Source: Mycobacterium sp. (lineage in GTDB: Bacteria; Actinomycetota; Actinomycetes; Mycobacteriales; Mycobacteriaceae). Taken from it: a DNA stretch of 64,000 nt. Shown piece by piece: positions 32,295-43,663 of this stretch. A program made the translations under genes and the position numbers. The stretch lies in the NCBI RefSeq assembly GCF_004298145.1, contig NZ_SCRH01000015.1:1-64000 (forward strand), in the 5' to 3' direction. Under the pieces are notes generated by a model, which worked only from the letters and a program-made list of their open reading frames with translations, did no database searches and had not been told where the DNA came from. Position 1 is the stretch's first letter; each line of letters starts with the position of its first letter.

Positions 32295-32870
32295 ATGGCC
32301 GAGCCGTTGCTGGTCGTCGGCCTGGGCAATCCCGGAGACAACTATGCCCGCACCCGACACAATGTCGGGTTCATGGTCGCCGACCTGCTCGCGGCGCGGA
32401 TGGGTTCGAAGTTCAAGGCGCACAAGCGTTCCGGCGCCGAGATCGTCAGCGGCCGCCTCGTCGGGCACTCGGTGGTCGTGGCCAAGCCGCGCTGCTACAT
32501 GAACGAATCCGGCCGCCAACTCGGCCCGTTGGCGAAGTTCTACTCGGTGACGCCGGGCGACATCATCGTCATCCATGACGATCTCGACTTGGAGTTCGGC
32601 CGCATCCGGCTCAAGGTCGGCGGCGGCGAAGGCGGGCACAACGGACTGCGTTCGCTGGCTAATGCATTGGGCAGCAAGGACTTTCAGCGGGTCCGTATCG
32701 GGATCGGCCGTCCACCGGGACGCAAGGACCCGGCGGCGTTCGTGCTGGAGAACTTCAGCGCCGTCGAGCGCGCCGAAGTCCCCACCGTCTGCGAGCAGGC
32801 CGCGGACGCCACCGAGTTGCTGATCGAACTGGGGCCCGAACCCGCGCAGAACCGCGTCCACGCCTGGTAG
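32295..32870 (+). CDS. pth: Peptidyl-tRNA hydrolase
   Basis: Pth (191 residues) recycles peptidyl-tRNAs released from stalled ribosomes. It has [22 protein letters not shown] with the catalytic histidine, the conserved asparagine in [10 protein letters not shown] and the [10 protein letters not shown] and [12 protein letters not shown] signatures. It lies 12 bases after rplY and converges on the acyl-AMP ligase gene with a 12-base gap. Confidence 0.96.
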   Translation: MAEPLLVVGLGNPGDNYARTRHNVGFMVADLLAARMGSKFKAHKRSGAEIVSGRLVGHSVVVAKPRCYMNESGRQLGPLAKFYSVTPGDIIVIHDDLDLEFGRIRLKVGGGEGGHNGLRSLANALGSKDFQRVRIGIGRPPGRKDPAAFVLENFSAVERAEVPTVCEQAADATELLIELGPEPAQNRVHAW

Positions 32871-32882
32871 GCGCGGCAACCC

Positions 32883-34517
32883 CTAGGTGACCAGGGTGAC
32901 CGAGTTGGAGCGCCGCAACTTGCCCGACGGCGTCTTCGGGATGGTCCCCGGACCGAGCACCACCACGTTGCGCGGCCGCACGTCGACCTCGGCCACCACC
33001 TCGCGGGCGACCTGGTGCTCGATGCGACGCACCTCGGTCTGGTCTTGGAAGGCGTTGGACTCCACGGCGACGGCGAACGTCTCACGAGAGTGGCCGGCGT
33101 CCAGGCGCACCGCCACGGCGCAGCCGGGTCGCACCCCCTCGACGCGGCAGGCGGCGCGCTCGATGTCGGTCGGATAGATGTTGCGGCCCGCCATGATGAT
33201 GACGTCCTTGACGCGACCGCACACCACCACGTGGCCCTCGTCGGTCAGGTAGCCGAGGTCACCGGTGTCGTACCAGCCGTGCTCGTCCTGCGCCGAGATG
33301 AAACCGCCCATGGTCAGGTAGCCGGGCGTCAGCGACTCGCCGCGCAGCTCGATGACTCCGACACCGCGGGGTGGCATCACGTCGCCGTTCTCGTCGATGA
33401 TGCGCGCCTCGAGGTCGGTCAGCAGCGGACCCAGCGTGGCCAGCCTGCGGGTGTTGCCCTTGGTGGCCGGTACCGCGCGGCGCAGGGCGGCCAGCAGGTC
33501 GGCGTCGACCTCGTCGACGACCAGACCGGCGTTGCACTCGGAGAACGACACGGCCAGCGTGGTTTCGGCCATGCCGTAGGCCGGCAGGATCGCCGAGGTC
33601 TTCAGGCCGAACGGCTTGCCGGCGTCGAGCAGGTCCTCGACGTCGGCGGGTTCGACGGGCTCGGCGCCGGACAGCGCGAAGCGCAGCGTCGACAGGTCGA
33701 AATCGCCGGCCTTGGCCTGCCGGCGCAGCCGCTTGGCCAGCAGCGCATAGGCGAAGTTGGGTGCCGCCGTCATGGTGCCCTTGTACTTGTCGATGAGCTT
33801 GGCCCACAGCAGGGTGTCGCGCAGGAAGTCCATCGGGGTGACCTTGACCAGCTCGGCACCGAAGAACATCGGGATGGTGAGGAAGCCGACCATGCCCATG
33901 TCATGGAAGCAGGGCAGCCAGCTCACCATGACGTCCTTGTCGACGTCGTACTGGGCGCCGATGAACATCGCCTCGGCGTTGGAGTAGATGTTGCGGTGGG
34001 TGATCTGCACCGCTTTGGGGGACCCGGTCGAACCGGACGTCAGCTGCATCAACGCCAGCGCGTCCTCGCCGACCTCGACCGGGTCGATCGGTTCCGCCGC
34101 GAGCAGGTCGGTGACGGTGACGACCTTGATGCCCTTTTCCTCGAGCACCGGGACGGCCACCAGGAACGGCTCGGAGACGACGACGGCCTTCGCCTCGATC
34201 ATGCCGATGACGTTCATGGTGTCCTCGGCCCACACGGCCAGGTCCGTGCGCGGTGTCGGCTGGTGCAGCATGGTCAGGCTGGCCCCGCGCATCCACAGGC
34301 CCTGCGCCGTCGGCGCGATCTCCACCGGGAAACCGGCGAGCACACCGACCGCGTCGTCGGGCCCGATGCCCGCGGCGGCCAGGCCACCCGCGATACGCCG
34401 GGCGCGCTCGTGGACCTCGCCCCAGGTGTGACGAACGGGCTCGTGGGGTTCACCGGTGACCATGCCCGTCGTCGCGCACCGGGCATTGCGGTACATCTTC
34501 TCGGTAAACCTGCTCAC
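32883..34517 (-). CDS. Fatty acyl-AMP ligase / acyl-CoA synthetase (Pks16-like)
   Basis: This 544-residue ANL-superfamily enzyme activates a carboxylic acid as acyl-AMP. Visible motifs are the P-loop [27 protein letters not shown] and APNFAYAL (typical of the fatty acyl-AMP ligase group), [29 protein letters not shown] and the catalytic lysine in [10 protein letters not shown]. The M. tuberculosis orthologue is annotated as polyketide synthase Pks16 but has no PKS domains. GTG at 34517 is chosen for the strong GAGGAGG ahead of it and the matching length. The acceptor (CoA or carrier protein) is not determined. Confidence 0.9.
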   Translation of the reverse strand: MSRFTEKMYRNARCATTGMVTGEPHEPVRHTWGEVHERARRIAGGLAAAGIGPDDAVGVLAGFPVEIAPTAQGLWMRGASLTMLHQPTPRTDLAVWAEDTMNVIGMIEAKAVVVSEPFLVAVPVLEEKGIKVVTVTDLLAAEPIDPVEVGEDALALMQLTSGSTGSPKAVQITHRNIYSNAEAMFIGAQYDVDKDVMVSWLPCFHDMGMVGFLTIPMFFGAELVKVTPMDFLRDTLLWAKLIDKYKGTMTAAPNFAYALLAKRLRRQAKAGDFDLSTLRFALSGAEPVEPADVEDLLDAGKPFGLKTSAILPAYGMAETTLAVSFSECNAGLVVDEVDADLLAALRRAVPATKGNTRRLATLGPLLTDLEARIIDENGDVMPPRGVGVIELRGESLTPGYLTMGGFISAQDEHGWYDTGDLGYLTDEGHVVVCGRVKDVIIMAGRNIYPTDIERAACRVEGVRPGCAVAVRLDAGHSRETFAVAVESNAFQDQTEVRRIEHQVAREVVAEVDVRPRNVVVLGPGTIPKTPSGKLRRSNSVTLVT

Positions 34518-34854
34518 AAAAGCCTCCTCGGTTGCAGCGCTCGTCCCAACGCCCGGGATCTCATATTCCGCCCGCGGGGTAATGCTTCGCCGCAGGCACG
34601 CAAACACGGTTGGGCGGCGGTTAGGTCTCGGATCGGTGATGCGTGCCCGCCCGCCGCAAAACGGCGGCGTTCGGTCGCTCGACAAGCGCGAAACGGGCCC
34701 GACAATCGTTGTCGGGCCGGATGCATTAATCGTCCGCCGGAACGCCCGGCGGACGATGGAATTAAGTGATCTTGCTCAACGCTTCCCGTCACCGCGGATT
34801 ATCTTAAACTCCTCTTAGGGAAGCGCCAAACCCATGCGCGAATTGGGGTAATCC
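34518..34854 (-). terminator. Intergenic region with two tandem hairpins behind ispE
   Basis: No gene is visible in these 337 bases. Downstream of ispE on the minus strand lie two strong hairpins. The first is 34729-34757 (12-bp arms, ATCGTCCGCCGG and its complement, loop of 5). The second is 34696-34718 (10-bp arms, GGCCCGACAA and its complement, loop of 3), followed on the minus strand by CGTTT. Together they look like a double terminator for rpfB-ksgA-ispE. The remaining 34518-34690 presumably carries the promoter of the acyl-AMP ligase gene. Confidence 0.6.
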
Positions 34855-35805
34855 TCACACCTCGGTGGGCGCCGGGACCACGCGCGCACCGACCACCGGC
34901 CCACTGGCGACCCGGACCGTGCGACACACCCCCGCCCCGGACACCTCGGTGCCCACGTCGACCGCCGCGGCCGCCGACGCGCACAGGAAGGCACACGTCG
35001 GGCCCGAACCGGACACGATGCCCGCCAGGGCGCCGGCGTCCACGCCGGCGCGCAACGTGCGCCGCAGGCCGGGGTTCAGGCTCACCGCGGCCGCCTGCAT
35101 CTCGTTGCCCAACAGCGGCGCCAGCTGCTCGGCATCGCCGGCGGCCAGGGCGGCCAGCACCGGCCCGGGTGCGGGCAGCCGCGGCGGGTCGCCTGCCTCC
35201 CGGAGCCGGTCCAGCTCGGCGAAGACCGCCGGCGTCAGCAGCTCGCTGTCGGCGAACGCCAACACCCAGTGGAAGGTGTTGCGCGACAACACCGTCGCCA
35301 ACTCCTCGCCGCGCCCGGTGCCCAACGCGGTGCCGCCATGCAGCGCGAACGGCACGTCGCTGCCCAGCCGCGCGGCAAGCATGCGCAGGTCGCGGCGGGG
35401 CACGTTGAGTTCCCACAGCGAGTTCATCGCGACCAGCACCGCCGCCGCATCGGCACTGCCACCGGCCATGCCGCCGGCCACCGGTATCGATTTGTCGATC
35501 ATGATCGACACATCCGGCGCCCGGCCCACATGTTCCGCCATCAGCTCGGCGGCCTGCCAGGCGAGGTTGCGTTCATCGGTGGGCAGTTTGTGGGCGCCCT
35601 CGCCGACGATCTCGAGCGAGAGCACGTCGGCATTGCGGACCGTCAGCTCGTCGAGCAGCGAGACGGCATGGAATATCGTCGTCAGCTCGTGATAGCCGTC
35701 CTCGCGGCGGTCACCGACCGCCAGGTAGAGGTTGACTTTTCCGGGCACCCGAACGGTGACCGACCCGGTGGGCACCCACTGCGCGGCGGTATTGCCGTCA
35801 GACAT
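34855..35805 (-). CDS. ispE: 4-diphosphocytidyl-2-C-methyl-D-erythritol kinase
   Basis: IspE (316 residues) phosphorylates CDP-methylerythritol in the MEP isoprenoid pathway. GHMP-kinase features are [11 protein letters not shown] near the N-terminus, the ATP loop [15 protein letters not shown] and the C-terminal [12 protein letters not shown] at 35805 is the start that gives the normal family length. The frame extends upstream into ksgA. It follows ksgA by 70 bases and completes the rpfB-ksgA-ispE cluster known from M. tuberculosis. Confidence 0.94.
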   Translation of the reverse strand: MSDGNTAAQWVPTGSVTVRVPGKVNLYLAVGDRREDGYHELTTIFHAVSLLDELTVRNADVLSLEIVGEGAHKLPTDERNLAWQAAELMAEHVGRAPDVSIMIDKSIPVAGGMAGGSADAAAVLVAMNSLWELNVPRRDLRMLAARLGSDVPFALHGGTALGTGRGEELATVLSRNTFHWVLAFADSELLTPAVFAELDRLREAGDPPRLPAPGPVLAALAAGDAEQLAPLLGNEMQAAAVSLNPGLRRTLRAGVDAGALAGIVSGSGPTCAFLCASAAAAVDVGTEVSGAGVCRTVRVASGPVVGARVVPAPTEV

Positions 35806-35875
35806 TCTCAGCCACCGCAGCAGACTATCGCTGCTGCGGGCCAACCACACGTAACGGCGCCCGGGCGTCTCGCCG

Positions 35876-38066
<2,191 letters not shown>

Positions 38067-38903
38067 TCACTGAGCGGCCAATCCGTACACCCTTCGGGCA
38101 TTGCTCGTCGTGACCTGAGCCAGCTCTTCCGGGCGACGATCCACCAATTCGGCGATCGCCCGAACAGTATAAGGAAGGCAATAGGGCTCATTCGCCGTCC
38201 CCCGGTAGGGATGCGGCGTCAAAAACGGTGCATCGGTTTCCACCAGCAGCTGCTCCGGCGGTATCAACGGGACGGCTTCGCGCAGGGCGCGCGCGTTGCG
38301 GAAGCTGACCGTGCCGGACAGGCTCAGCAGCCAGCCGGCGTCCACGCAGCGCCGCGCCATGGTGGTGTCCGAGGAAAAGCAGTGGAAGATCACGACGTCC
38401 GGGGCGCCCTCGGCCGCCAGCACGTCGAGTACCTCGGCATCGGCCTCCCGATTGTGGATCATCAACGGTTTCCCCGTCCGCTTCGCCAGATCGATATGCC
38501 AGGCGAAGGCCTCCCGCTGCACGGCGGGCCCGGCGCAGCCGTCCAGCCGCCCGGGCCAATACATGTCCATGCCGGTCTCGCCGACCGCCACCACCCGGGG
38601 GTGGGCCACCAGTTGCTCGATTTCGGCGCGGGCGGCATCGGTGAGCGCGTCGGCGCGGGTCGGGTGCAGCGCCGTCGCGGCATAAACCCGCCGGTCCCAC
38701 TCGGCGGCGCGGGTGACCCAGCGCGCCGAGTCGAGATCGTCGGCGATGGTGACGACGGCGCGCACGCCAACCGCCGCGGCGCGGTCGACGATGGCCCGCA
38801 CTCCCTCGGCGTCGGCGGCGCCGCACGCGTCGAGGTGGGTGTGCGCGTCGACGAGCGGGCTCAACGGCTCTGGGGGCGGGGGCGGCTGGCGTTTGGAACT
38901 CAC
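38067..38903 (-). CDS. tatD: TatD-family metal-dependent hydrolase/DNase
   Basis: This 278-residue TIM-barrel hydrolase has VDAHTHLDACG, VGETGMDMYWPG, KPLMIHNREAD, IFHCFSS and LLVETDAPFLTP, the complete set of metal ligands of the TatD family. Members act as 3'-5' exonucleases or DNases in repair. GTG at 38903 is the start; the frame is open well upstream into metG. The gene is divergent from metG with only 24 bases between the starts, so their promoters must overlap. Confidence 0.92.
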   Translation of the reverse strand: MSSKRQPPPPPEPLSPLVDAHTHLDACGAADAEGVRAIVDRAAAVGVRAVVTIADDLDSARWVTRAAEWDRRVYAATALHPTRADALTDAARAEIEQLVAHPRVVAVGETGMDMYWPGRLDGCAGPAVQREAFAWHIDLAKRTGKPLMIHNREADAEVLDVLAAEGAPDVVIFHCFSSDTTMARRCVDAGWLLSLSGTVSFRNARALREAVPLIPPEQLLVETDAPFLTPHPYRGTANEPYCLPYTVRAIAELVDRRPEELAQVTTSNARRVYGLAAQ

Positions 38904-38927
38904 GCGCACACAATAGGGTGAACTGCG

Positions 38928-40472
38928 ATGAGGCCGTATTACGTCACCACCGCAATCACCTACCCCAATGGCGATCCGCACATCGGGCACGCGTACGAAT
39001 ACATCGCCACCGACGCGATCGCCCGGTTCAAGCGGCTCGACGGGTTCGATGTGCGGTTTTTGACCGGCACCGACGAGCACGGCCTCAAGATGGTCGAGAC
39101 GGCGGCGGCCGAGGGCATCGGTACGGCCGAGCTGGCCCGGCGCAACTCCGATGTGTTCCAGCGCCTGCAGGAGCGGTTGAACATCTCCTTCGACCGCTTC
39201 ATCCGCACCACCGACCCCGACCACCACGAGGCATCCAAGGAGATCTGGCGGCGGATGGCGGCGGCCGGCGACATCTACCTGGACACCTACTCGGGCTGGT
39301 ATTCGGTGCGCGATGAACGGTTCTTCGTCGAATCGGAAACCAGACTCCTCGAGGACGGGACCCGGACGGCCGTGGAGACCGGCGCCCCGGTGACCTGGAC
39401 CGAGGAACAGACCTACTTCTTCCGGCTCTCGGCGTATACCGACAAGTTGCTCGCCCACTACGAGGCGAACCCGGACTTCATCGCGCCCGAGGTGCGACGC
39501 AACGAGGTCGTCAGCTTCGTCTCGGGCGGCCTGCGTGATCTGTCCATCTCGCGCACCTCGTTCGACTGGGGCGTGCACGTGCCCGAGCATCCCGATCACG
39601 TGATGTACGTCTGGGTCGACGCGCTGACCAACTACCTGACCGGGGTCGGCTACCCGGACACCGACGCGGAGATGTTCCGCCGCTATTGGCCGGCCGACCT
39701 ACACATGATCGGCAAGGACATCATCCGGTTTCACACCGTGTACTGGCCGGCATTTTTGATGTCGGCCGGAATCGAGCTGCCGCGAAGGGTTTTCGCGCAC
39801 GGGTTTCTGCTCAACCGTGGCGAGAAGATGAGCAAGTCGGTGGGCAACGTCGTCGATCCGGTCACCCTGATCGAGCAGTTCGGGGTGGATCAGGTGCGCT
39901 ATTTCCTGTTGCGGGAGGTTCCGTTCGGCCAGGACGGCAGCTTCAGCGAAGAGGCCATCGTCACCCGGATCAACACCGATCTGGCCAATGAGCTGGGCAA
40001 TCTGGCCCAGCGGTCGCTGTCGATGATCGCCAAGAACCTGGGCGGGGTGCTGCCCGAACCCGGTGACTTCACCGCCGCCGACACCGAACTGCTGACGACG
40101 GCCGACGGATTATTGGACCGTGTCCGCGCCGGTTTCGACGCGCAGGCCATGCACGTGGCGCTGGAAGCGATCTGGCTGATGCTCGGCGACGCCAACAGGT
40201 ACTTCTCGGCGCAACAGCCGTGGGTCCTGCGGAAGAGCGAGTCGGCGGCGGATCAGAAGCGCTTCGCGACAGTGCTTTACACGACGTGCGAAGCGGTTCG
40301 CATTGCGGCGCTGTTGATTCAGCCGGTGATGCCCGATTCGGCGGGCAAGCTACTGGATCTGCTCGGCCAAACGCCCGAGCAGCGCGGCTTTGACGCCATC
40401 GGCACACGGTTGGCGCCCGGCACGGCGCTGCCGGCGCCGACCGGCGTCTTCCCCCGCTACCAGGTCGACTAG
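38928..40472 (+). CDS. metG: Methionyl-tRNA synthetase
   Basis: MetG (514 residues) is a class I synthetase with [14 protein letters not shown] (HIGH motif) and the KMSKS motif in [12 protein letters not shown]. The anticodon-binding helical domain is present and there is no C-terminal tRNA-binding extension. It is the shorter, single-knuckle type usual in mycobacteria. Its TAG shares bases with the stop codon of the convergent gene (CTAG at 40469-40472). Confidence 0.96.
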   Translation: MRPYYVTTAITYPNGDPHIGHAYEYIATDAIARFKRLDGFDVRFLTGTDEHGLKMVETAAAEGIGTAELARRNSDVFQRLQERLNISFDRFIRTTDPDHHEASKEIWRRMAAAGDIYLDTYSGWYSVRDERFFVESETRLLEDGTRTAVETGAPVTWTEEQTYFFRLSAYTDKLLAHYEANPDFIAPEVRRNEVVSFVSGGLRDLSISRTSFDWGVHVPEHPDHVMYVWVDALTNYLTGVGYPDTDAEMFRRYWPADLHMIGKDIIRFHTVYWPAFLMSAGIELPRRVFAHGFLLNRGEKMSKSVGNVVDPVTLIEQFGVDQVRYFLLREVPFGQDGSFSEEAIVTRINTDLANELGNLAQRSLSMIAKNLGGVLPEPGDFTAADTELLTTADGLLDRVRAGFDAQAMHVALEAIWLMLGDANRYFSAQQPWVLRKSESAADQKRFATVLYTTCEAVRIAALLIQPVMPDSAGKLLDLLGQTPEQRGFDAIGTRLAPGTALPAPTGVFPRYQVD

Positions 40473-40843
40473 CTGGTTGCGAGGCGGACGCGAACGGTGA
40501 CGCGCCCGTTGGCGTCTCGGTGAGCGATGGCATGTCCGGCCCGTTCCGCGCCGTCGAGGGTCAGCGTCACCGGGGCGCCATCGCCGACAAAGTTGCGCCA
40601 CCACGTCTTGGCGTCGGGCATATTCGCGGCGATCTCGATAGCCTCGCCGCGGCGGCGGTAAGCCACCGGAATCGAAAACGTCCGCCCCGAACGCCGACCC
40701 GTGTAGGTGACAAGCGTGATGCTGCGCCCGATGCGTGCGCCGAAGCGCGGCGAGGCCGCTATTGCCGCGACCGGCGCGTTCAGAAGCGGAGCCCCGCGCA
40801 TCAGCAGGCGCCCGACGTTCTTGCCTATCGTCACTGTCCCCAT
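40469..40843 (-). CDS. Deazaflavin-dependent nitroreductase-family (DUF385-like) protein
   Basis: This 124-residue protein resembles the F420-dependent Ddn-type split-barrel family: an N-terminal amphipathic stretch, [19 protein letters not shown], a central [14 protein letters not shown] and a beta-rich end. These proteins bind coenzyme F420 and reduce quinones or other hydrophobic acceptors. It converges on metG with a four-base overlap of the stop codons. The substrate cannot be inferred. Confidence 0.75.
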   Translation of the reverse strand: MGTVTIGKNVGRLLMRGAPLLNAPVAAIAASPRFGARIGRSITLVTYTGRRSGRTFSIPVAYRRRGEAIEIAANMPDAKTWWRNFVGDGAPVTLTLDGAERAGHAIAHRDANGRVTVRVRLATS

Positions 40844-40855
40844 ACCCCTTCCGGT

Positions 40856-41320
40856 TCAGATCAGTAGTGCCAGGCACAATCCTGCGACTGCCAGGCCCTG
40901 CAAGGTGGCCCTGATCGTGATCACCTTGTCCCAATTACGTTGCAGCGCTCGGGTATTGGTTGGCAGCTCGGGTCGATCGACCCCGGCAACGAGTTGGCGA
41001 TTGATCGGCGCGCTCACGCGCAGGTAAACCAATAGCCACCCCAGCAGCAGGACGACGGAGGCACCGGCCGCGCCGGCCTGCGCCCAGCGGCCCGACGCCG
41101 CGGCGAATACCGCGCTGATCGCCGCGGCCACCACGCCGAGCACCCCGGGCACCGGCATCCGGCGGTCTCCGTAGCGATGAATGTTGCCCATCACCGCGAG
41201 CAGGGCCCGGTCGTCGATCCGGGCCAACGCGGGCCGCTGCACCAGCGCGCAGAACACGTCGGTGCCATAGACCACCGCGGTGCCCAGCACCGCGATGACC
41301 GCGAACAACGTGGCGATCAT
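40856..41320 (-). CDS. DUF1772-type small membrane protein
   Basis: The product has 154 residues with four predicted membrane helices (about 1-22, 60-80, 84-104 and the C-terminal 20), and an N-terminal GTDVFCALVQRPAL motif. The pattern fits DUF1772 (anthrone-oxygenase-like) membrane proteins of unknown function. ATG at 41320 follows AGGAG. It is divergent from a TetR gene 102 bases away, which probably controls it. Confidence 0.72.
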   Translation of the reverse strand: MIATLFAVIAVLGTAVVYGTDVFCALVQRPALARIDDRALLAVMGNIHRYGDRRMPVPGVLGVVAAAISAVFAAASGRWAQAGAAGASVVLLLGWLLVYLRVSAPINRQLVAGVDRPELPTNTRALQRNWDKVITIRATLQGLAVAGLCLALLI

Positions 41321-41422
41321 GATGCGCACTCCTCGTCGACGGCAGGTGCTAGCAACGCTAACCCCCAGATGTTCGCGTGTCAATAGTGATGCTATTTTCT
41401 ATATCGGCGCTAGCATTACCGG
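41321..41422. promoter_or_regulatory. Divergent promoter/operator region of DUF1772 and TetR genes
   Basis: This AT-richer gap contains AATAG-5-CTATT (41382-41396) and two GCTAGC hexamers (41348-41353 and 41409-41414). One of these symmetric elements is the likely operator of the adjacent TetR protein. Confidence 0.4.
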
Positions 41423-42013
41423 ATGGCCATCGAAGACCGCCGGGCACGCGAACGGGCCGCTCGTCGTCGGCTGATCACCGCGACCGCGCGCAAGCTGGCC
41501 GAGGAAGAGGGCTGGGACGCCGTCACCACCCGTCGGCTGTCCGCCGAGATCGAATACAGCCAACCGGTGCTCTACAAACACTTCTCGGGCATGGAGGACA
41601 TCGCCGCGTCGGTCGCCCTGGAGGGATTCGGCGAACTCGCAGGCGCGCTCCGCACCGCGCGCGGGGGCGCCACCGACGGCCGGGATGCCCTGGCGCGAGT
41701 TGCCCGGGCCTTCATCGAGTTTGCCCGTGACAACCCCGCACTGTTCGACGCGATGTTCACCCGCGCCACCACGCTGCCGTTCGCCGCCGCGGAAACCCCG
41801 GCCGAGCTGACGGCGGCGTTCGCCGAACTGCGCGCGGCGGTGGACATGGTCGCGGGCCCGCGGGACCCCGACACGCTGACCGAGGTGGTGTGGGCCGCCC
41901 TGCACGGCCTGGTCACCCTGGACCGCGGCGGGCGGTTACGCCCGAACCATCACGCCGCCCGCGTCGACATCCTGGTCAGCGGGTTCTGCGGCGCCGCCAC
42001 ACCGTCGACGTGA
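41423..42013 (+). CDS. TetR-family regulator
   Basis: This 196-residue regulator has a TetR helix-turn-helix (TTRRLSAEIEYSQPVLYKHF) and a WHG-type C-terminal domain (VVWAALHGLVTLDRGGRL). It is divergent from the DUF1772 membrane protein gene and most likely represses it. TetR/DUF1772 pairing is common in actinobacteria. Ligand unknown. Confidence 0.85.
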   Translation: MAIEDRRARERAARRRLITATARKLAEEEGWDAVTTRRLSAEIEYSQPVLYKHFSGMEDIAASVALEGFGELAGALRTARGGATDGRDALARVARAFIEFARDNPALFDAMFTRATTLPFAAAETPAELTAAFAELRAAVDMVAGPRDPDTLTEVVWAALHGLVTLDRGGRLRPNHHAARVDILVSGFCGAATPST

Positions 42014-42166
42014 GGCCGGTGATACCGGCTCCTCGCACGCTCGCACAGCGGCGGAGTCAAAGGGGTGTGACCGGCCGTCGGAATCCCGGACAATTCGGTT
42101 GCGGATCAAGCGAGTTCAACGACACCGTCAAATCCGTCCGGCAAAGCCTCCAACATATCCACTGCG

Positions 42167-42586
42167 ATGGACCATAATCGGGCTGTGGAACGACGCCAGA
42201 ACCGGCAACAGAGCCAATCACCGATGACGACCTTGAAGGAGCTACCCGCACTGGTGGTGCTGGAACGGATCCCCGTGCCCGTGCTGGCCATCGGGGACGA
42301 CGGCAGTATCTTGTTCGCCAACACCGCATTTGCCGACATGATGGGCTACGAGCCGGACGAGGCCCTGTCGCTGCGCTTCGAACAGATCTTCCATCAGGCC
42401 CCGGCGTCGGAATCACTGCTGGCGACCGTCCACGCCCTCGCGAACATGGTCGTCGAACTGGCGCACAAGGACGGTTCGGTGGTGCGCGCGATGATGAGCA
42501 AGTCCGCGGTGCGGCGGGTTGATGATCAGTTCGCGCTTGCCGCGTTCCAGGATCTGACCGAGCAGCTCTGGGAGGAAGCGCGCTAG
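42167..42586 (+). CDS. Single PAS-domain protein
   Basis: The 139-residue product is essentially one PAS domain: LERIPVPVLAIGDDGSILFANTAFADMMGYEPDE, then the helical connector, and a closing beta region DDQFALAAFQDLTEQ. There is no kinase, cyclase or DNA-binding output domain, so it may act by protein interaction. ATG 42167, GTG 42185 or ATG 42224 could be the start; the domain begins after all three. It converges on the deacetylase gene with a four-base overlap. Confidence 0.75.
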   Translation: MDHNRAVERRQNRQQSQSPMTTLKELPALVVLERIPVPVLAIGDDGSILFANTAFADMMGYEPDEALSLRFEQIFHQAPASESLLATVHALANMVVELAHKDGSVVRAMMSKSAVRRVDDQFALAAFQDLTEQLWEEAR

Positions 42587-43650
42587 CGTCCTCGGTGAGC
42601 GCGGGCCGCCGCGACGGACGTCCCGCGTCGGCGCGGCAGAGCACCGGAGACCATCAGCCGGAAGTAGCCGAAGGACGAATCGCCGCCCACCGCCAGTCGC
42701 GGCAACGCCAGCGGATCGCCGCGGCGATCGGCGAATCCCGGAGTGGTGGACAACGCCCAGCGAACCGCGCGGCGGCGTAACACGTCCTTGGCTCGGGCGT
42801 CGAAATCTTGTGCCCGTCCATTCGGGTAGGCGAAAACCGTTGGCGCCACGCCCGTCTCACGTTCGATCGCCACGCAGGAATCCGTGATCTCCCGCTCGAC
42901 CTTGTCGTCCGGGCAACGGGCGAGGATCGGGTGGGTGACGGTGTGCGGATACAGCGTCACCAAAGGGTCCTCGGCCATTTCACGCACTTGGTCCCAGGTG
43001 AGCATCCGGAACGGGCCACCGTCCGGGTCGTCGCCGTATCCGAGTGCACCGAGCACGTCGCCCAGCACCGCCATTCGTTCCGCGTCGGCAAGGTCTTTCA
43101 ACGCCTCAACCGCTGCCGCGTAAACCCTGCCGCGCTGGGAGTTGCCGTCGAGCGAACACGTTCCTAATCCCAGTGCGGCCAAATCGACTTCGGTCGCCAC
43201 GCTGCGGGCGATCGCCAGCCACAGCCGGTCGGGCCACAAGGTTTCGGCGGTGCCGATCGGGCCCGTCGCCAGGAACACCGCCGCGGGCAGGTTCATTTCG
43301 CGCAGCACCGGCATCGCGTGTGTCGCGAGGTTGCGGGTGCCGTCGTCGAACGTGATCGCCATCGCGCGCGGCGGCAACGTACCGGCCGCCAGCCGAACCA
43401 GCGCATCCTCGAGTGCCAGGACGTTGAAATGCCTACGGATGTACTCCAATTGGCGCCGGTACAGCGCCGAGCTACCGACATGGCGGCAGGCCGGCGACAG
43501 CGGTTGGTCTTCCACGCCGTGGAACATCACGATGGCGAGCGCGTCGCGGTGCCGTCGCCGGGCCAGCGCCGGAACCCCGGCGGCGCACAGCAATCCGGCG
43601 GCCACGTTCTTGATGGCCGTGCGCGTCGCGATGCCTTTGACTCGTGCCAT
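42583..43650 (-). CDS. Polysaccharide deacetylase (NodB homology)
   Basis: This 355-residue enzyme has a NodB domain: AMAITFDDGTRN holds the metal and catalytic aspartates and PHTVTHPIL gives the two metal-binding histidines. VFAYPNGRAQDFD matches a later family motif. The N-terminal stretch (about 10-30) is a possible membrane anchor. Members remove N- or O-acetyl groups from chitin-like, peptidoglycan or exopolysaccharide chains. It starts 13 bases after the BcsB-like gene on the same strand, so the two are an operon. ATG 43650 is preferred over TTG 43653. Confidence 0.85.
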   Translation of the reverse strand: MARVKGIATRTAIKNVAAGLLCAAGVPALARRRHRDALAIVMFHGVEDQPLSPACRHVGSSALYRRQLEYIRRHFNVLALEDALVRLAAGTLPPRAMAITFDDGTRNLATHAMPVLREMNLPAAVFLATGPIGTAETLWPDRLWLAIARSVATEVDLAALGLGTCSLDGNSQRGRVYAAAVEALKDLADAERMAVLGDVLGALGYGDDPDGGPFRMLTWDQVREMAEDPLVTLYPHTVTHPILARCPDDKVEREITDSCVAIERETGVAPTVFAYPNGRAQDFDARAKDVLRRRAVRWALSTTPGFADRRGDPLALPRLAVGGDSSFGYFRLMVSGALPRRRGTSVAAARAHRGR

Positions 43651-43663
43651 CAATTGTCGAACT

